Shown: piece after piece, positions 51,725 to 61,620 of the stretch | Layout: every line of letters begins with the position of its first letter | How positions within the stretch are numbered: the stretch's first letter is position 1 | Assembly: GCA_003223395.1 (NCBI GenBank) | Contig: QHUZ01000025.1 | Span: 1 to 64,000 of the forward strand | Source of the DNA: Gemmatimonadota bacterium | Lineage (GTDB): Bacteria > Gemmatimonadota > Gemmatimonadetes > Gemmatimonadales > GWC2-71-9 | DNA: 64,000 nucleotides | Direction of reading: 5' to 3' | Notes under the pieces: generated by a model | Told to the model about the DNA's origin: nothing | Database searches by the model: none | What the model saw: only the letters and a program-made list of their open reading frames with translations | Made by a program: the position numbers and the translations under genes

Positions 51725-54198
51725 TGGACGCGAACGGCCTTTCCTTTTGGATGCTCGCCGACGTGTATCGCCGGCGACCCGACGGTTCGCCCTACCGCCA
51801 ACCCGGGGAAGGCGATCCAGTCTATGCAGACTGGCGCCCTCGCCCCGATGAGACTGCGCTCGACGTGGACGTCGCCAGGCGGCTGCTCCGCCTCGCGTGT
51901 AAGCGCGCGCAGAAGATCTCGATGCCCGCCCACGCGCGGTCGACCGCGACAACACTGCTCGACGTAGTCCCACAGTGTCGAGACGCCTTCGGCACGTACG
52001 CCACCTGGCGTCCGGAGATGGGACGCGTGATGGCGGGCGGCGCCCTGGAAGGTGAGGTCTCCCTGGGCACCCCAGCGGCACCTCCGACCGACCTCGCCAT
52101 GGGCTACGACGGCGTGCTCTATGCCGCGGCGGGAGGAGCCGTCGTGCTCATCGACCGGCGCGACAGGTGGGAACCGATTGCGGTAACGCTCGCGGGGTTC
52201 ACAGCGTGGCGTCTGGCAGCCGATGCCGCGGGGGGCGTGTGGGTGCTGGACCGCGATCACCGCGCGCTCGCTCGCGTCTCGGGACTTCCGTTCCCCGATC
52301 GGCCGTATGCGCTTCACGCCGCGGACCGATTCCGGCCGGAAGAGGAAAACCCCAACACGCCACGCTTGCGGCTGATTCCGGACGTCGAGTGGCCGGCCGA
52401 TGAGTCACCCGTCGCCATCGCCTGTCAGGGGGAGGACGTCGTCATTGTCGCGTGGACCGATGGGGACGCGGCGTGTGTGCGTCGCCTGGATCAGACGACG
52501 ATGAGGCTCGGGCCGAGAACCCTGCTCCAGGGCGCCGCCTTTCCTTATAGTGCCGCGTGGGTGGCCCCCGGTCGGCTCGCGGTCTTGTCGCTCGGCCTCG
52601 AGGACGGGGCCACTCCGCCCGCGCCGGGCCTCGAAAGAGAAGCGCTCGTCTATACCCTGCCGGAAACCGGGACCACCGCCGTTCCACTGGGCGACCTCTA
52701 CCCGCTGGCCGACGGCGTCGCCGGTCCTTTCGTGCAAGGAGTCGGGTTGCCGCGCCACTACCTGACGCGAACGGGGAGCGCACCCCTGTATCCAGTGTCG
52801 TTCCCGTCCTTCGCCACCCGAGCCGAAGTCGAGACGCCTGAGCCGATCGACAGCGGCGAGGCAGGCACCGTGTGGCATCGGATGTATCTCGAGGCCGCGT
52901 TCCCGGCCGGCACCGGTGTGCAGGTGTTAGTCGCGGCAACCGACGACCGCACTGCTCCGACCGACGCCGCGGACTGGTACGAGCACCGCTTTGGCCAGAG
53001 TCCGGATAACGACGGGCGCGGCGTCATCCCGCAGGGGGCGTGGATGACCTATCCGTCGGAGATCCCGTTTCACGAGGGATTCCTGCCCCGCGGAATCGAA
53101 CGCAATCGGGCAGGTTTGTTCACCGTCCTCGTGCAGCGCGCCGGTCGTCGCGTGCGGACACTGCGCGGCCGGTTTCTCTGGGTGCGCATGGCGCTGAGAG
53201 GAGATGGCCGGGCCACCCCGGAGGTCGCGGCGCTCCGCGTCTATGCCTCGCGGTTCTCGTATCTCGAGAACTACTTGCCCGAGCTGTATCGCGAGCAGGT
53301 ATTCGGCCCGGACGCGGACATGCCCGCACCCAGTCCCCAATTTCGCACGACCACGCCTTCCGACTTCCTCGAGCGCTTTCTCGACAACATCGAGGGCCTG
53401 CTGACCCCGATCGAGGATCGCATTGCGAACGCCTATCTCCTCACGGATCCACGCGCGGCGCCCGACGACGCGCTCGAGTGGCTCGCCTCCTGGATCGGTC
53501 TGACGTTCGATGCGCGCTATCCGCCGGATCGCCGGCGCCGGATTCTGCTCGATGCGCCCAAGATGTATCGCCGGCGCGGCACGCTCGACGGATTGCGAAT
53601 GGCCATTGATGCCATCGCAAACGACGCCGTCGCGAGCGGCGAAGTGGTCGTCGTCGAGGATTTCCGGTTGCGCCGTACCTTCGCGACGATCCTGGGCGCC
53701 GATCTCGCAAATGCGACAGACCCATTGCTCGGCGGCCTGACCGTGAGCGGCAACTCGTACGTCGGTGACACGCTGTTTCTCGGCGCGGACTCGGACCGTG
53801 AACACAAGGTGTTCCTCACCACGGATTTTCGTCGTGAATTGTTGGCGCTGTTCGATGCGAGCAACCTCAGCCCCTCGGAGCAAGCCCGCGTGCGCCTTTT
53901 TTACGACCGCCTGGCCAATCGGGTCACGGTCCTGGTCCACAACGAGGTTGAGGAGCGTGATCTCGGGCTGATCAAGCGAGCCGTGGAGTTGGAGGCGCCC
54001 GCACACATCATCGCCCGCGTGGTGCCTGCGACCTACCCGCTCCTGGTCGGCGTCGCCGCACTCATCGGCGTCGACACGTACATGTCGGCGCCCGCCACTC
54101 CCCGAATGGTGGAACTCAATCGGAGCACGCTGGGTGTTCGAGACGTGGTCAACCGCCTCGCGACCCTCGATCACCGTCTCGTCGGAGGTGCGGTATGA
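51721..54198 (+). CDS. gpI-like tail protein (TIGR02242-like) with large N-terminal propeller-like region
   Basis: C-term 'FLERFLDNIEGLLTPIEDRIANAYLLTDPRAAPDDALEWLASWIGLTFDARYPPDRRRRILLDAPKMYRRRGTLDGLRMAIDA'. Confidence 0.88.
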   Translation: MMDANGLSFWMLADVYRRRPDGSPYRQPGEGDPVYADWRPRPDETALDVDVARRLLRLACKRAQKISMPAHARSTATTLLDVVPQCRDAFGTYATWRPEMGRVMAGGALEGEVSLGTPAAPPTDLAMGYDGVLYAAAGGAVVLIDRRDRWEPIAVTLAGFTAWRLAADAAGGVWVLDRDHRALARVSGLPFPDRPYALHAADRFRPEEENPNTPRLRLIPDVEWPADESPVAIACQGEDVVIVAWTDGDAACVRRLDQTTMRLGPRTLLQGAAFPYSAAWVAPGRLAVLSLGLEDGATPPAPGLEREALVYTLPETGTTAVPLGDLYPLADGVAGPFVQGVGLPRHYLTRTGSAPLYPVSFPSFATRAEVETPEPIDSGEAGTVWHRMYLEAAFPAGTGVQVLVAATDDRTAPTDAADWYEHRFGQSPDNDGRGVIPQGAWMTYPSEIPFHEGFLPRGIERNRAGLFTVLVQRAGRRVRTLRGRFLWVRMALRGDGRATPEVAALRVYASRFSYLENYLPELYREQVFGPDADMPAPSPQFRTTTPSDFLERFLDNIEGLLTPIEDRIANAYLLTDPRAAPDDALEWLASWIGLTFDARYPPDRRRRILLDAPKMYRRRGTLDGLRMAIDAIANDAVASGEVVVVEDFRLRRTFATILGADLANATDPLLGGLTVSGNSYVGDTLFLGADSDREHKVFLTTDFRRELLALFDASNLSPSEQARVRLFYDRLANRVTVLVHNEVEERDLGLIKRAVELEAPAHIIARVVPATYPLLVGVAALIGVDTYMSAPATPRMVELNRSTLGVRDVVNRLATLDHRLVGGAV

Positions 54199-55085
54199 CC
54201 ACGCGCGTCGATCCCCTCAGCCAGTCACTCACGCCGGACCGCGTCTACTACGCGACCGGCACGATGCTCGGGGCCGAAGATTTCACCGCCGAGCAGATCT
54301 ATCACCGCTTTCAGCTGGCTCGGGCGCTGGCCTATCTCCACGGGGCGGGGACCGTGGCTGGCCTGCGGGTCGTTCACGAACCGGCGGCTGGAGGTCAACC
54401 CGAGCGCATCCGCGTCCGGCCCGGCCTCGCGATCGACCGGCTGGGCCGACTCGTGGAGGTGCCGCGCTCCTGGTGCATCCGACTCGGCGAATGGTACAAG
54501 TCTGAGACCGCGGACCAGCTCGCCGCGGCGTTCCATGAGGAAGTGGAGATCCCGGTGTCGGACGACAGCGCCGACCCGCCGGCGGCCTCGCCCACCACGG
54601 TGGATGGGGTCATTGCAGACGTCTTCCTTCAGTTCACCGCCTGCACGCGCGGCCTTACGCCGGCGTTTCAGGCGGGGCCGTACGACGCGCTCGACGCGGT
54701 CGCGCCTTCGCGCGTGCGCGACGGATTCGCGCTCACCCTTGTGCTGCGAGACGATCCGAATCCGCTGGTTCCGCTCCCGCCCACGACCGACGTTGCCGAG
54801 ATCGGCAACGTCGAGGATCGCGCCCGGGCGGCGCGCAAAGCCGTGTTGAACAGCTGGCGCAATGGCACGGATCCGCAGGCCTCGGGACGGCTGACGTGGG
54901 AACGAGAGCACAAGCGACAAGGCCAGGACGCCACCGACCCGGCGGCGCTATTCCTGGCGCGCATCGTCATTCCGGCCAATCCAGGGCCTCCCGTCACGCG
55001 CCGGGATGAACCCGTCGCAATCGACAATTACAGCCGGCAGTTCGTCCGCGGCACGCCGACGCTCGCCCTGTTCCTCGGGCTGTAG
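54195..55085 (+). CDS. CIS-associated protein A (shared N-terminal module)
   Basis: 'RVYYATGTMLGAEDFTAEQIYHRFQLARALAYLHGAGTVAGLRV...IRVRPGLAIDRLGRLVEVP'. Confidence 0.75.
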   Translation: MTTRVDPLSQSLTPDRVYYATGTMLGAEDFTAEQIYHRFQLARALAYLHGAGTVAGLRVVHEPAAGGQPERIRVRPGLAIDRLGRLVEVPRSWCIRLGEWYKSETADQLAAAFHEEVEIPVSDDSADPPAASPTTVDGVIADVFLQFTACTRGLTPAFQAGPYDALDAVAPSRVRDGFALTLVLRDDPNPLVPLPPTTDVAEIGNVEDRARAARKAVLNSWRNGTDPQASGRLTWEREHKRQGQDATDPAALFLARIVIPANPGPPVTRRDEPVAIDNYSRQFVRGTPTLALFLGL

Positions 55086-55103
55086 CAGAGAAGGAGAGCA
55101 CCG

Positions 55104-57014
55104 ATGATCGATTATGTGAAAGGCTCCAGCCGCCAGGCGATCGAGAATCGCGAACGGTTGACGAAGGAAGATATCGAGCGTCTGCAAAGCAGCGGGCAGC
55201 TCGTCGTGGACAGCCGCCGGCGTCGTCCGCGCTATTTCGACGGCCGCTTCCTGGTGGCGGACGACCTGACGCGGGACCAGACCTACTTTCTCGCGCGCCA
55301 GGCCGACCTTGGCAAAGCGGTCGGTGCGGGTGTCGTGCATGGCTTAATGGTCACGCCCGCGCCCGGCGCCTCGGGAAACGTGGCGATCATCCAGGCGGGC
55401 CACGGTGTCACGGTCTCTGGCGAGATGGTGATGCTGTCGAAGCCGCTGCGCATCGACTTCACCGACGCGGCCCTGAGCCAGCGGCTCGGCGTCGCGTTCG
55501 ATGTAATGACTAAGCACGACCCGCGGCTCACCGGCCTCTACATCGTGGCGCTGCGCCCCGTCGAGTTCACGGCGCATCCCATCGAGTCATACCCGACGAC
55601 GCTCGACGGCAAACGACAGGCAACGGATGGCGACATGATCGAAGGCGCTGCCGCCGTGCTGATTCCCTTTGGCGACCGCAGTGCCAGAGAGTCGCTGGCG
55701 AATCGGCGGAAAGCCGTCGCTCGCGACGTTTTCCTGCTCGAGGACGGAACCGGACAGCCGGCCGGGACCCTGCCGCTCGCGGTCGTCGCGCTCGACGGCG
55801 GGATCATTCAATGGATCGATCCGCACCTCGTCCGCCGCGAGGTCGGTGCGGAGCACCGCGATCTGATCAGTATGGGTTTCGCGCCGCGCGCGCTGCGCGA
55901 AGCGCATCTCTTGCAGTATCACCAGCATCTGTCGGACGTCGTGGAGCAGCGGCGCGCCGCGAATACCGGTTTGCTTTTCGCCGCGGCGGATTACTTCGAG
56001 ATTCTGCCCGCTGCGGGGCGGATGCCGATCGCGGCAATCGACCTGAAAAACTTTACGCAGAGTTTCTTCCCACCGGAGATGGACGTCGAGCTGTCGGCGA
56101 TACCCATCGATGAAATCCCCGGTCTGATCGAGGACAGCCTGCTCGCGCCGCCGATCGATCTCGCCGGCGAACGGGAGGACCTCGACGCCACCGCGATCCT
56201 CGTGCTGATCCCGGTGCCTCGCCCGAAGATCCGCGCGCTGCGCGCGGCCGTCACGAACCTCACGCGCGTGCTGCTGCCGGCGGCTCCGGGTTTCTTCTCG
56301 AAGCAGAAGCCGTTCGAGATGCTGCTGGCGCGACCCGCGAGCGCGGCACTCGTGGCGCCGGTGAGCCAGCGAGAGCTGATCGATGCCGGATGGCGGAACG
56401 CGCTCGCCGGAGTCGACATGTTGTGGTTCGTGCGGCGTCGCACGCTGAACTTCAAGGCAGAGGCTGCCGGCCATGCCCTCCGCGTCCACACCGATGAGGT
56501 CGCTGACGAGCTGGCGTTGGTGGAGCGGCTCCGCGCGCAGAACCTCTACAATCGATTCCACCATCTCAAGACGACGGCGAGCGCCGAGGCGGACGCCGAG
56601 ATGGTGTTCATGCTCAGCTCGCCGAAGTTCAGTTTGTCCCGCACGCTCCAGGAAGGAGCGCTCACCGAGTTGCGCGAAGCGCACAAAGACCTCAGTCAAG
56701 ACGCGCCTCCCGAGACTCGCGTCCTCCTCGACCGGGCGTCGGTGCTCAAGGTCGCGCAGCGCTACGCCGATCCTGACTTCGGGAAGGGCGTCGTCCGTCT
56801 GGAAACGACGCAGCCACAACTGAAAGAAAACGAGGCGGTCATCCGCACCGTCACGCGCGCCGGACTTGTCCCGCAGCTCGACCTGGTCGCCCGGCAGCTG
56901 CCGGAGAACAAGGTCGCCGACTTTGCCAGCCAGGTCCGTGAACTCGGTGAGGCCGGCAAGACGGAGGCGCTGGCGCAGCTCATCAACGTCAAACTCGGGG
57001 AGATCGTCCGATGA
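55104..57014 (+). CDS. CIS-associated protein B (shared N-terminal module, 636 aa)
   Basis: 'PRYFDGRFLVADDLTRDQTYFLARQADLGKAVGAGVVHGLMVTPAPGASGNVAIIQAGHGVTVSGEMVMLSKP'; SD 'gaaggaga'. Confidence 0.75.
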   Translation: MIDYVKGSSRQAIENRERLTKEDIERLQSSGQLVVDSRRRRPRYFDGRFLVADDLTRDQTYFLARQADLGKAVGAGVVHGLMVTPAPGASGNVAIIQAGHGVTVSGEMVMLSKPLRIDFTDAALSQRLGVAFDVMTKHDPRLTGLYIVALRPVEFTAHPIESYPTTLDGKRQATDGDMIEGAAAVLIPFGDRSARESLANRRKAVARDVFLLEDGTGQPAGTLPLAVVALDGGIIQWIDPHLVRREVGAEHRDLISMGFAPRALREAHLLQYHQHLSDVVEQRRAANTGLLFAAADYFEILPAAGRMPIAAIDLKNFTQSFFPPEMDVELSAIPIDEIPGLIEDSLLAPPIDLAGEREDLDATAILVLIPVPRPKIRALRAAVTNLTRVLLPAAPGFFSKQKPFEMLLARPASAALVAPVSQRELIDAGWRNALAGVDMLWFVRRRTLNFKAEAAGHALRVHTDEVADELALVERLRAQNLYNRFHHLKTTASAEADAEMVFMLSSPKFSLSRTLQEGALTELREAHKDLSQDAPPETRVLLDRASVLKVAQRYADPDFGKGVVRLETTQPQLKENEAVIRTVTRAGLVPQLDLVARQLPENKVADFASQVRELGEAGKTEALAQLINVKLGEIVR

Positions 57015-60000
57015 AGGTCTACCCGATCGCCAATCCGCTTCCCGGCGAGCAAGTCGTCGGCCTCGATCCGCCGCTCGCGCCGGAGGTAGACTCGGGCTGG
57101 AGGCGCCGGCTCAATCTCATGCCCGGGCGCGCGCTCGACGATCACGCGCTGACCGCAGAGCAGGACGTCCGCGCCGGCCGGCTGGCGACGGAAGGGCAAA
57201 TGTTGTCGCCGGGCATCATCGCCGGACTCGATGTTGCGCTCGAGACCGACCCAACCGAAGGTGCGTTTCTCCGCATTCGGGCCGGGACGGGTCTGATGCA
57301 TGATGGCGAGGACGTCGTCGTGCCGACAGACCTCCGCATTGCACTCAGGGATCTGCTGGTGCTATGGCCCTTGCCCGGGGCTGTCACCCCACCGCCGGAT
57401 GATGCAGACGTGGAAGACGTCGACGGGTCGGCGGAGGTAAACCCGGCCGATGAACAGGCGCCCAAGCCCTTCAAAGAGTGGGCGACGGACGACCCCGATC
57501 TGCCGCGTGCGGGCATCCTGATCCTGCAGCCGATCGAGCTTCAGCTGTTCGAGGTCCGTCAGGGCACGGACGATCCGGCGCTGGACCCGTGCGAGGAAGA
57601 TCCGTCGGCTTACGCTTTTGAAAACTGGGAGCGTCGCGACGCCTGTCGGCCGATCCTGTACCCGTGGCCGACGCATTGGCGGCCGTTGCCGGCGCGCGAC
57701 GCACGTTGGCGCAACCAGCTCGCCTATACGGTGTTTCGCGAAGAAGGTCGTAAGGGACCCGATGCCGCGTTTCCCTGGGAAGTCATCGGCGTGCCGATCG
57801 CGCTCGTTGCCTTCGACGATGAGTGGCAGCCGCTGTTCGTCGACAGAAACAGCGTCGCGCGCGCGGGTGGGAAACCCAAACGCCGCACCAGCCTCCTGCC
57901 GGGAACGGGGAACCCGTTCCTGTGGCAGGCACGGTTCGATCAGCTGGTCGAAGAGCTTGCGGCTGCCGATGCGCGCGATACGCCAATTGGCGATGTCGCT
58001 GGTCGCTTCCGCTACATGCCGCCATCCGGCCTGCTGCCGCTTTCCGCGTGCTCACCGGCGCTGGCACAACAGTTTTTCTTCCCACCGAGCTACGTCATCG
58101 ATGCGGCGCCAGTCCCCATCGAGCACCTCGACGTCGCGCTCGAGGCCAGCGCGTCGCTCGGTCGGTACGATCTCTTTACCCCCGATCAAGTCCGTCTCCT
58201 GATACCCGTGCCCCAAAAAGTGTGGGAGCCGAGGCTGTTGCATGGGGAGGATGTCGATCCGCGGTTCCAGCAGGCGATCGATGCCGACGTCGCCCGTCGT
58301 ACCGACTGGTTGACGCGACGCGATAGTGTGCGGCAGAAGGCGGCCGTCCTCCTACAGGCGCTCACGGGGTTAGCGCCAGCTTATCCACCACCTGAGGACG
58401 ACCCCGGCCGCCTCGAGCCGGAGCCTGAGGCCGCTGCCTACCCGATTCCGGTGGGCGGGAGAGCACATCAATCCGGCGGCGGTAGCGGCACACATCAACA
58501 CGGCTTCTTCGGCGCAACGACGCCCATCAACCTGTCAACTGTTGACCGATTCGTTGTGTGGGTCTTCATCGACCCGAAGGACCCGCCGCAACAGCTCCAG
58601 CTGACGTGGTTCGGCACCGAGGGCGAGAAGCCGAAGGAAGTCCGGGTCTATTGGGGCGCGAACCTGCTGCCGTTGATGCTGTTCGCTCGCGTATCCAACG
58701 CCGGGCCGCTGCCCCAGCCGGGGCGCTGGATACGTCTCGAAGTCACCGCCGCAGACGTGGGCCTCACCGGCCTGAGCCTCACCGGAATGTTGTTTACAAC
58801 CGTCGGTGGTCGCGTCACCTGGGCGCGGGCCGGCCGCTCTCCGATCACAAATGCCTCCCCCACGCTGGAGTCGCTGTGGGTGGGCGACGCACTGCCCGAT
58901 GGGGCGACCGAGATGCCCGTTGACGCCACTCACGAGGCCTGGAACTGGATCGCAGCTGCTCCTACGGGAACCGATCCAGAACCTGCATTCGGTACGGCGT
59001 TGAGAGGCACGCCAGCAATTCGGGTCGCCGAAGCAGTCGAGCGGCTGGTGGAGGAAATCCGCGACACGCTGATTGGCTGGGGCGAGTTGAGTGTCACCTA
59101 CAGCCAGGGCGTGCAGCGCTTTCTTGAGACTCTCCAGGCGGCCGTCGATCAAGCCAACGATCAGATCAATTTCGGCTACCTGCGTGTGCAGACGGCGATG
59201 TACCGCCTGCGCCAGGCGATTTTGGGCGATAAAGTGACCGACCGCCTGATCACCACTCCTGTGTTGGCGGCGATCGCGAAGGAGAGCGCCGGCGCGGCGC
59301 AGGTGAATAAGAGCCTCACCGAGATTTTCACGTCCATGCAAAAGTCGGAGGCCAAGCCGCAGCGCTGGTGGGGCCGCGAACTGGAAACGAATGCGCCGCT
59401 CGCCGCGGCCCACGGCGTTGGGATCCCCAACGGCGGCTCGGTCCCCAACGGCGGCTCGGTCCCCAACGGCATCCGTACGGCCATGGACACGGCGACAACG
59501 CCGATGCGGTCCACAACGGTCAAAGCCACCACCATGCTCCAAGCTACAAAGACCGGCGTGCTCGATGTGCTCACGACCAGCCATGCCGAATTATCTCGAG
59601 AGTCCCAACTGATGACGGCCGCGGAGCGAGCCGGGGTGTTGCTCGGGAGAATCAAAGCCAACGGTGAACGGGCAGTGGAACCCGCCCCGAAGGATTCCGA
59701 GCCTCCGCCTCCTACGGACGTCGAAGATGCTCGTCCTATCGTCGATAAGACGATCCGCACGACATCGATCGCCGAGCGGATCCTCGACTCACGGGCGGCG
59801 GAAGCGAAGGACTTCTGTGCTGCCACCAAGCGCGATGTGATCAAGGGCTTGCTCGGCTTGGCGATGAACGTCGAAGAACTAACCATTCCCGGCCTCGCGT
59901 TGCACGACAGCTCGAACGTCGACATTTCACCCGAGCGGATTCTCCCCGATCCGACTGCTGAGGAAGGCGAGGGCAACCTCCCGGCGATCCCCGCCACCCA

Positions 60001-61612
60001 TATCGGGACCGCGATTTTCGACCCAGCGTTCCCGTATCGCGGACTGGCCACACCACCGCTCGGACGGCAAATCCTGTACGGCACCGGAATGCCCGCGCGC
60101 GAAGCGGGGTCCCGACCGCTCCATGGATTCCGCGGCGCCGAGGCGGGGACTTTCAATGCCACACTCCTGAATTGGATCACCAACGAAGCCGACCCACTCG
60201 AACCGTCGGACAACGAAGCAAATCACTTCGCCATCGGGTCTGACCTCCTCAACCACACCATTGCGCTCCTGCGCAATGCCGAGGGACGCGTCGCGGCGTA
60301 CCGCGCGGTGATCACTAGGGCGCAACAGACCGTCGATGAGCTCACCGCCGCGGCACTCGACAGCGACCGGCGGCTGCGGGTGATCGAGGACGAGCTCACG
60401 GAGGCTCGGCACGATGTGGCCACCGCGCGGGCCCTCTTGCTCGATGAGGAGCAGCGCATCCGGGCGATCAACGAGCGCCGCGAAGCGATCCTGCGCGAGC
60501 ATGTGAAGTTCATCGCCTATCACCGACCCCGGCTGACCGATCCGCTCGTCGACGCCCCGATCCGAATGCTCGACCCCGCTCCGACGCCGAGCCCCGTGCC
60601 GGAGTGCCTGTCGCACGACGAGCCCGTGCCTCAAGAAATTCACGACTATCTCGACATCGTGCGCGATGCGCCCGCCAGTTGGTTCGCTCACGTCGCGAAG
60701 CTCTTCGATTTCTTCGATCACCTGGCCGGGATCCACAACGTGCTGACCATCGCCAAGACAAAGAGTCAGTTCGGCGGGATGCTACTCCGCGAGGCTCAGC
60801 CCGTTGCGGCAGAAACGATTCTCGGGAAGGCGCTCGGCAATGTGAAGCAGGCGCAGTCCCAGATAATCGGCACGATAAGGGAGCAGCGCCAGACGATGGA
60901 TTTGACTCTGCTCGCTTCTGAAAGCTGGATGACGGTCCGCTCGATAGCGCCGGCCATCGTGGGTCTCGCGGACTTGATGGACGGCTCGCACGGCCGGCCC
61001 GATGTCGCGCATCTCGCGACGCAGGAGCTCGATCAGATCGCGCGCGTTGCGGGCTGTCTCTATGAGCATTTCAGCAAGGCGCTTCCGTCGCTGCGGCTCG
61101 AGTGGGCCGAGCTGTTCAGTCAGTACGATGCCGGGACGAGCCTGCGCTCCTTGTCTGACCTGCCGCGCTGGGGTGAGGTGGACATCCTCGAGCGGCGCGC
61201 AATGCAGGAGCTGGTCGACTGGCTGTTCCTCCGGATCAACGACGCGCAGCCCGAGGCGTGGCGTCTCATCGACGATCTCGTCCGTACCTGCCTGTTGGTC
61301 GCGAGCCACTCGCCGGTCAACCAGATCCTCAGCGGGCACGTGCAGCAGGACACGCCGCTGCAGCCGGGCGGTCAAGTCAAGGTCGTTCCCCCGATGGGCG
61401 TAAAAATCGGAATGCACGTGCTGATGTACAAAGGCGCGGACGTGGTCGCGCGAGGCGTCGTCGAGGATTTGAGCGCGGGTGTCGCGGCGACGCGGATCAT
61501 CCATACGACCAAGAACGAAACGCTGGCGCAGGGCGCGCGCGTGCAGTTCACACCGGCTCCGCCGGCGGCGACGCCAAAAGTCGTCCTGTCCGCCATGCTG
61601 GCTCGCCGCTAG
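57011..61612 (+). CDS. CIS-associated protein C (1533 aa; shared N-terminal module + jelly-roll-like domain + long helical region)
   Basis: 'LDDHALTAEQDVRAGRLATEGQMLSPGIIAGLDVALETDP...LRIRAGTGLMHDGEDVVVPTD'; 'FVVWVFIDPKDPPQQLQLTWFG...VYWGANLL'; continuous ORF coupled to neighbours. Confidence 0.75.
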   Translation: MKVYPIANPLPGEQVVGLDPPLAPEVDSGWRRRLNLMPGRALDDHALTAEQDVRAGRLATEGQMLSPGIIAGLDVALETDPTEGAFLRIRAGTGLMHDGEDVVVPTDLRIALRDLLVLWPLPGAVTPPPDDADVEDVDGSAEVNPADEQAPKPFKEWATDDPDLPRAGILILQPIELQLFEVRQGTDDPALDPCEEDPSAYAFENWERRDACRPILYPWPTHWRPLPARDARWRNQLAYTVFREEGRKGPDAAFPWEVIGVPIALVAFDDEWQPLFVDRNSVARAGGKPKRRTSLLPGTGNPFLWQARFDQLVEELAAADARDTPIGDVAGRFRYMPPSGLLPLSACSPALAQQFFFPPSYVIDAAPVPIEHLDVALEASASLGRYDLFTPDQVRLLIPVPQKVWEPRLLHGEDVDPRFQQAIDADVARRTDWLTRRDSVRQKAAVLLQALTGLAPAYPPPEDDPGRLEPEPEAAAYPIPVGGRAHQSGGGSGTHQHGFFGATTPINLSTVDRFVVWVFIDPKDPPQQLQLTWFGTEGEKPKEVRVYWGANLLPLMLFARVSNAGPLPQPGRWIRLEVTAADVGLTGLSLTGMLFTTVGGRVTWARAGRSPITNASPTLESLWVGDALPDGATEMPVDATHEAWNWIAAAPTGTDPEPAFGTALRGTPAIRVAEAVERLVEEIRDTLIGWGELSVTYSQGVQRFLETLQAAVDQANDQINFGYLRVQTAMYRLRQAILGDKVTDRLITTPVLAAIAKESAGAAQVNKSLTEIFTSMQKSEAKPQRWWGRELETNAPLAAAHGVGIPNGGSVPNGGSVPNGIRTAMDTATTPMRSTTVKATTMLQATKTGVLDVLTTSHAELSRESQLMTAAERAGVLLGRIKANGERAVEPAPKDSEPPPPTDVEDARPIVDKTIRTTSIAERILDSRAAEAKDFCAATKRDVIKGLLGLAMNVEELTIPGLALHDSSNVDISPERILPDPTAEEGEGNLPAIPATHIGTAIFDPAFPYRGLATPPLGRQILYGTGMPAREAGSRPLHGFRGAEAGTFNATLLNWITNEADPLEPSDNEANHFAIGSDLLNHTIALLRNAEGRVAAYRAVITRAQQTVDELTAAALDSDRRLRVIEDELTEARHDVATARALLLDEEQRIRAINERREAILREHVKFIAYHRPRLTDPLVDAPIRMLDPAPTPSPVPECLSHDEPVPQEIHDYLDIVRDAPASWFAHVAKLFDFFDHLAGIHNVLTIAKTKSQFGGMLLREAQPVAAETILGKALGNVKQAQSQIIGTIREQRQTMDLTLLASESWMTVRSIAPAIVGLADLMDGSHGRPDVAHLATQELDQIARVAGCLYEHFSKALPSLRLEWAELFSQYDAGTSLRSLSDLPRWGEVDILERRAMQELVDWLFLRINDAQPEAWRLIDDLVRTCLLVASHSPVNQILSGHVQQDTPLQPGGQVKVVPPMGVKIGMHVLMYKGADVVARGVVEDLSAGVAATRIIHTTKNETLAQGARVQFTPAPPAATPKVVLSAMLARR
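59425..59470 (+). repeat. 18-bp in-frame tandem repeat (ccccaacggcggctcggt) x2.5
   Basis: Read directly; two perfect copies + 10 bp, encoding PNGGSV-PNGGSV-PNG. Confidence 0.95.
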
Positions 61613-61620
61613 GAGCGTAC

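Noticed and set aside
52927-56819. Minus-strand ORFs 52927-54174 and 55587-56819
   Set aside because: Antisense of CIS genes, composition artefact
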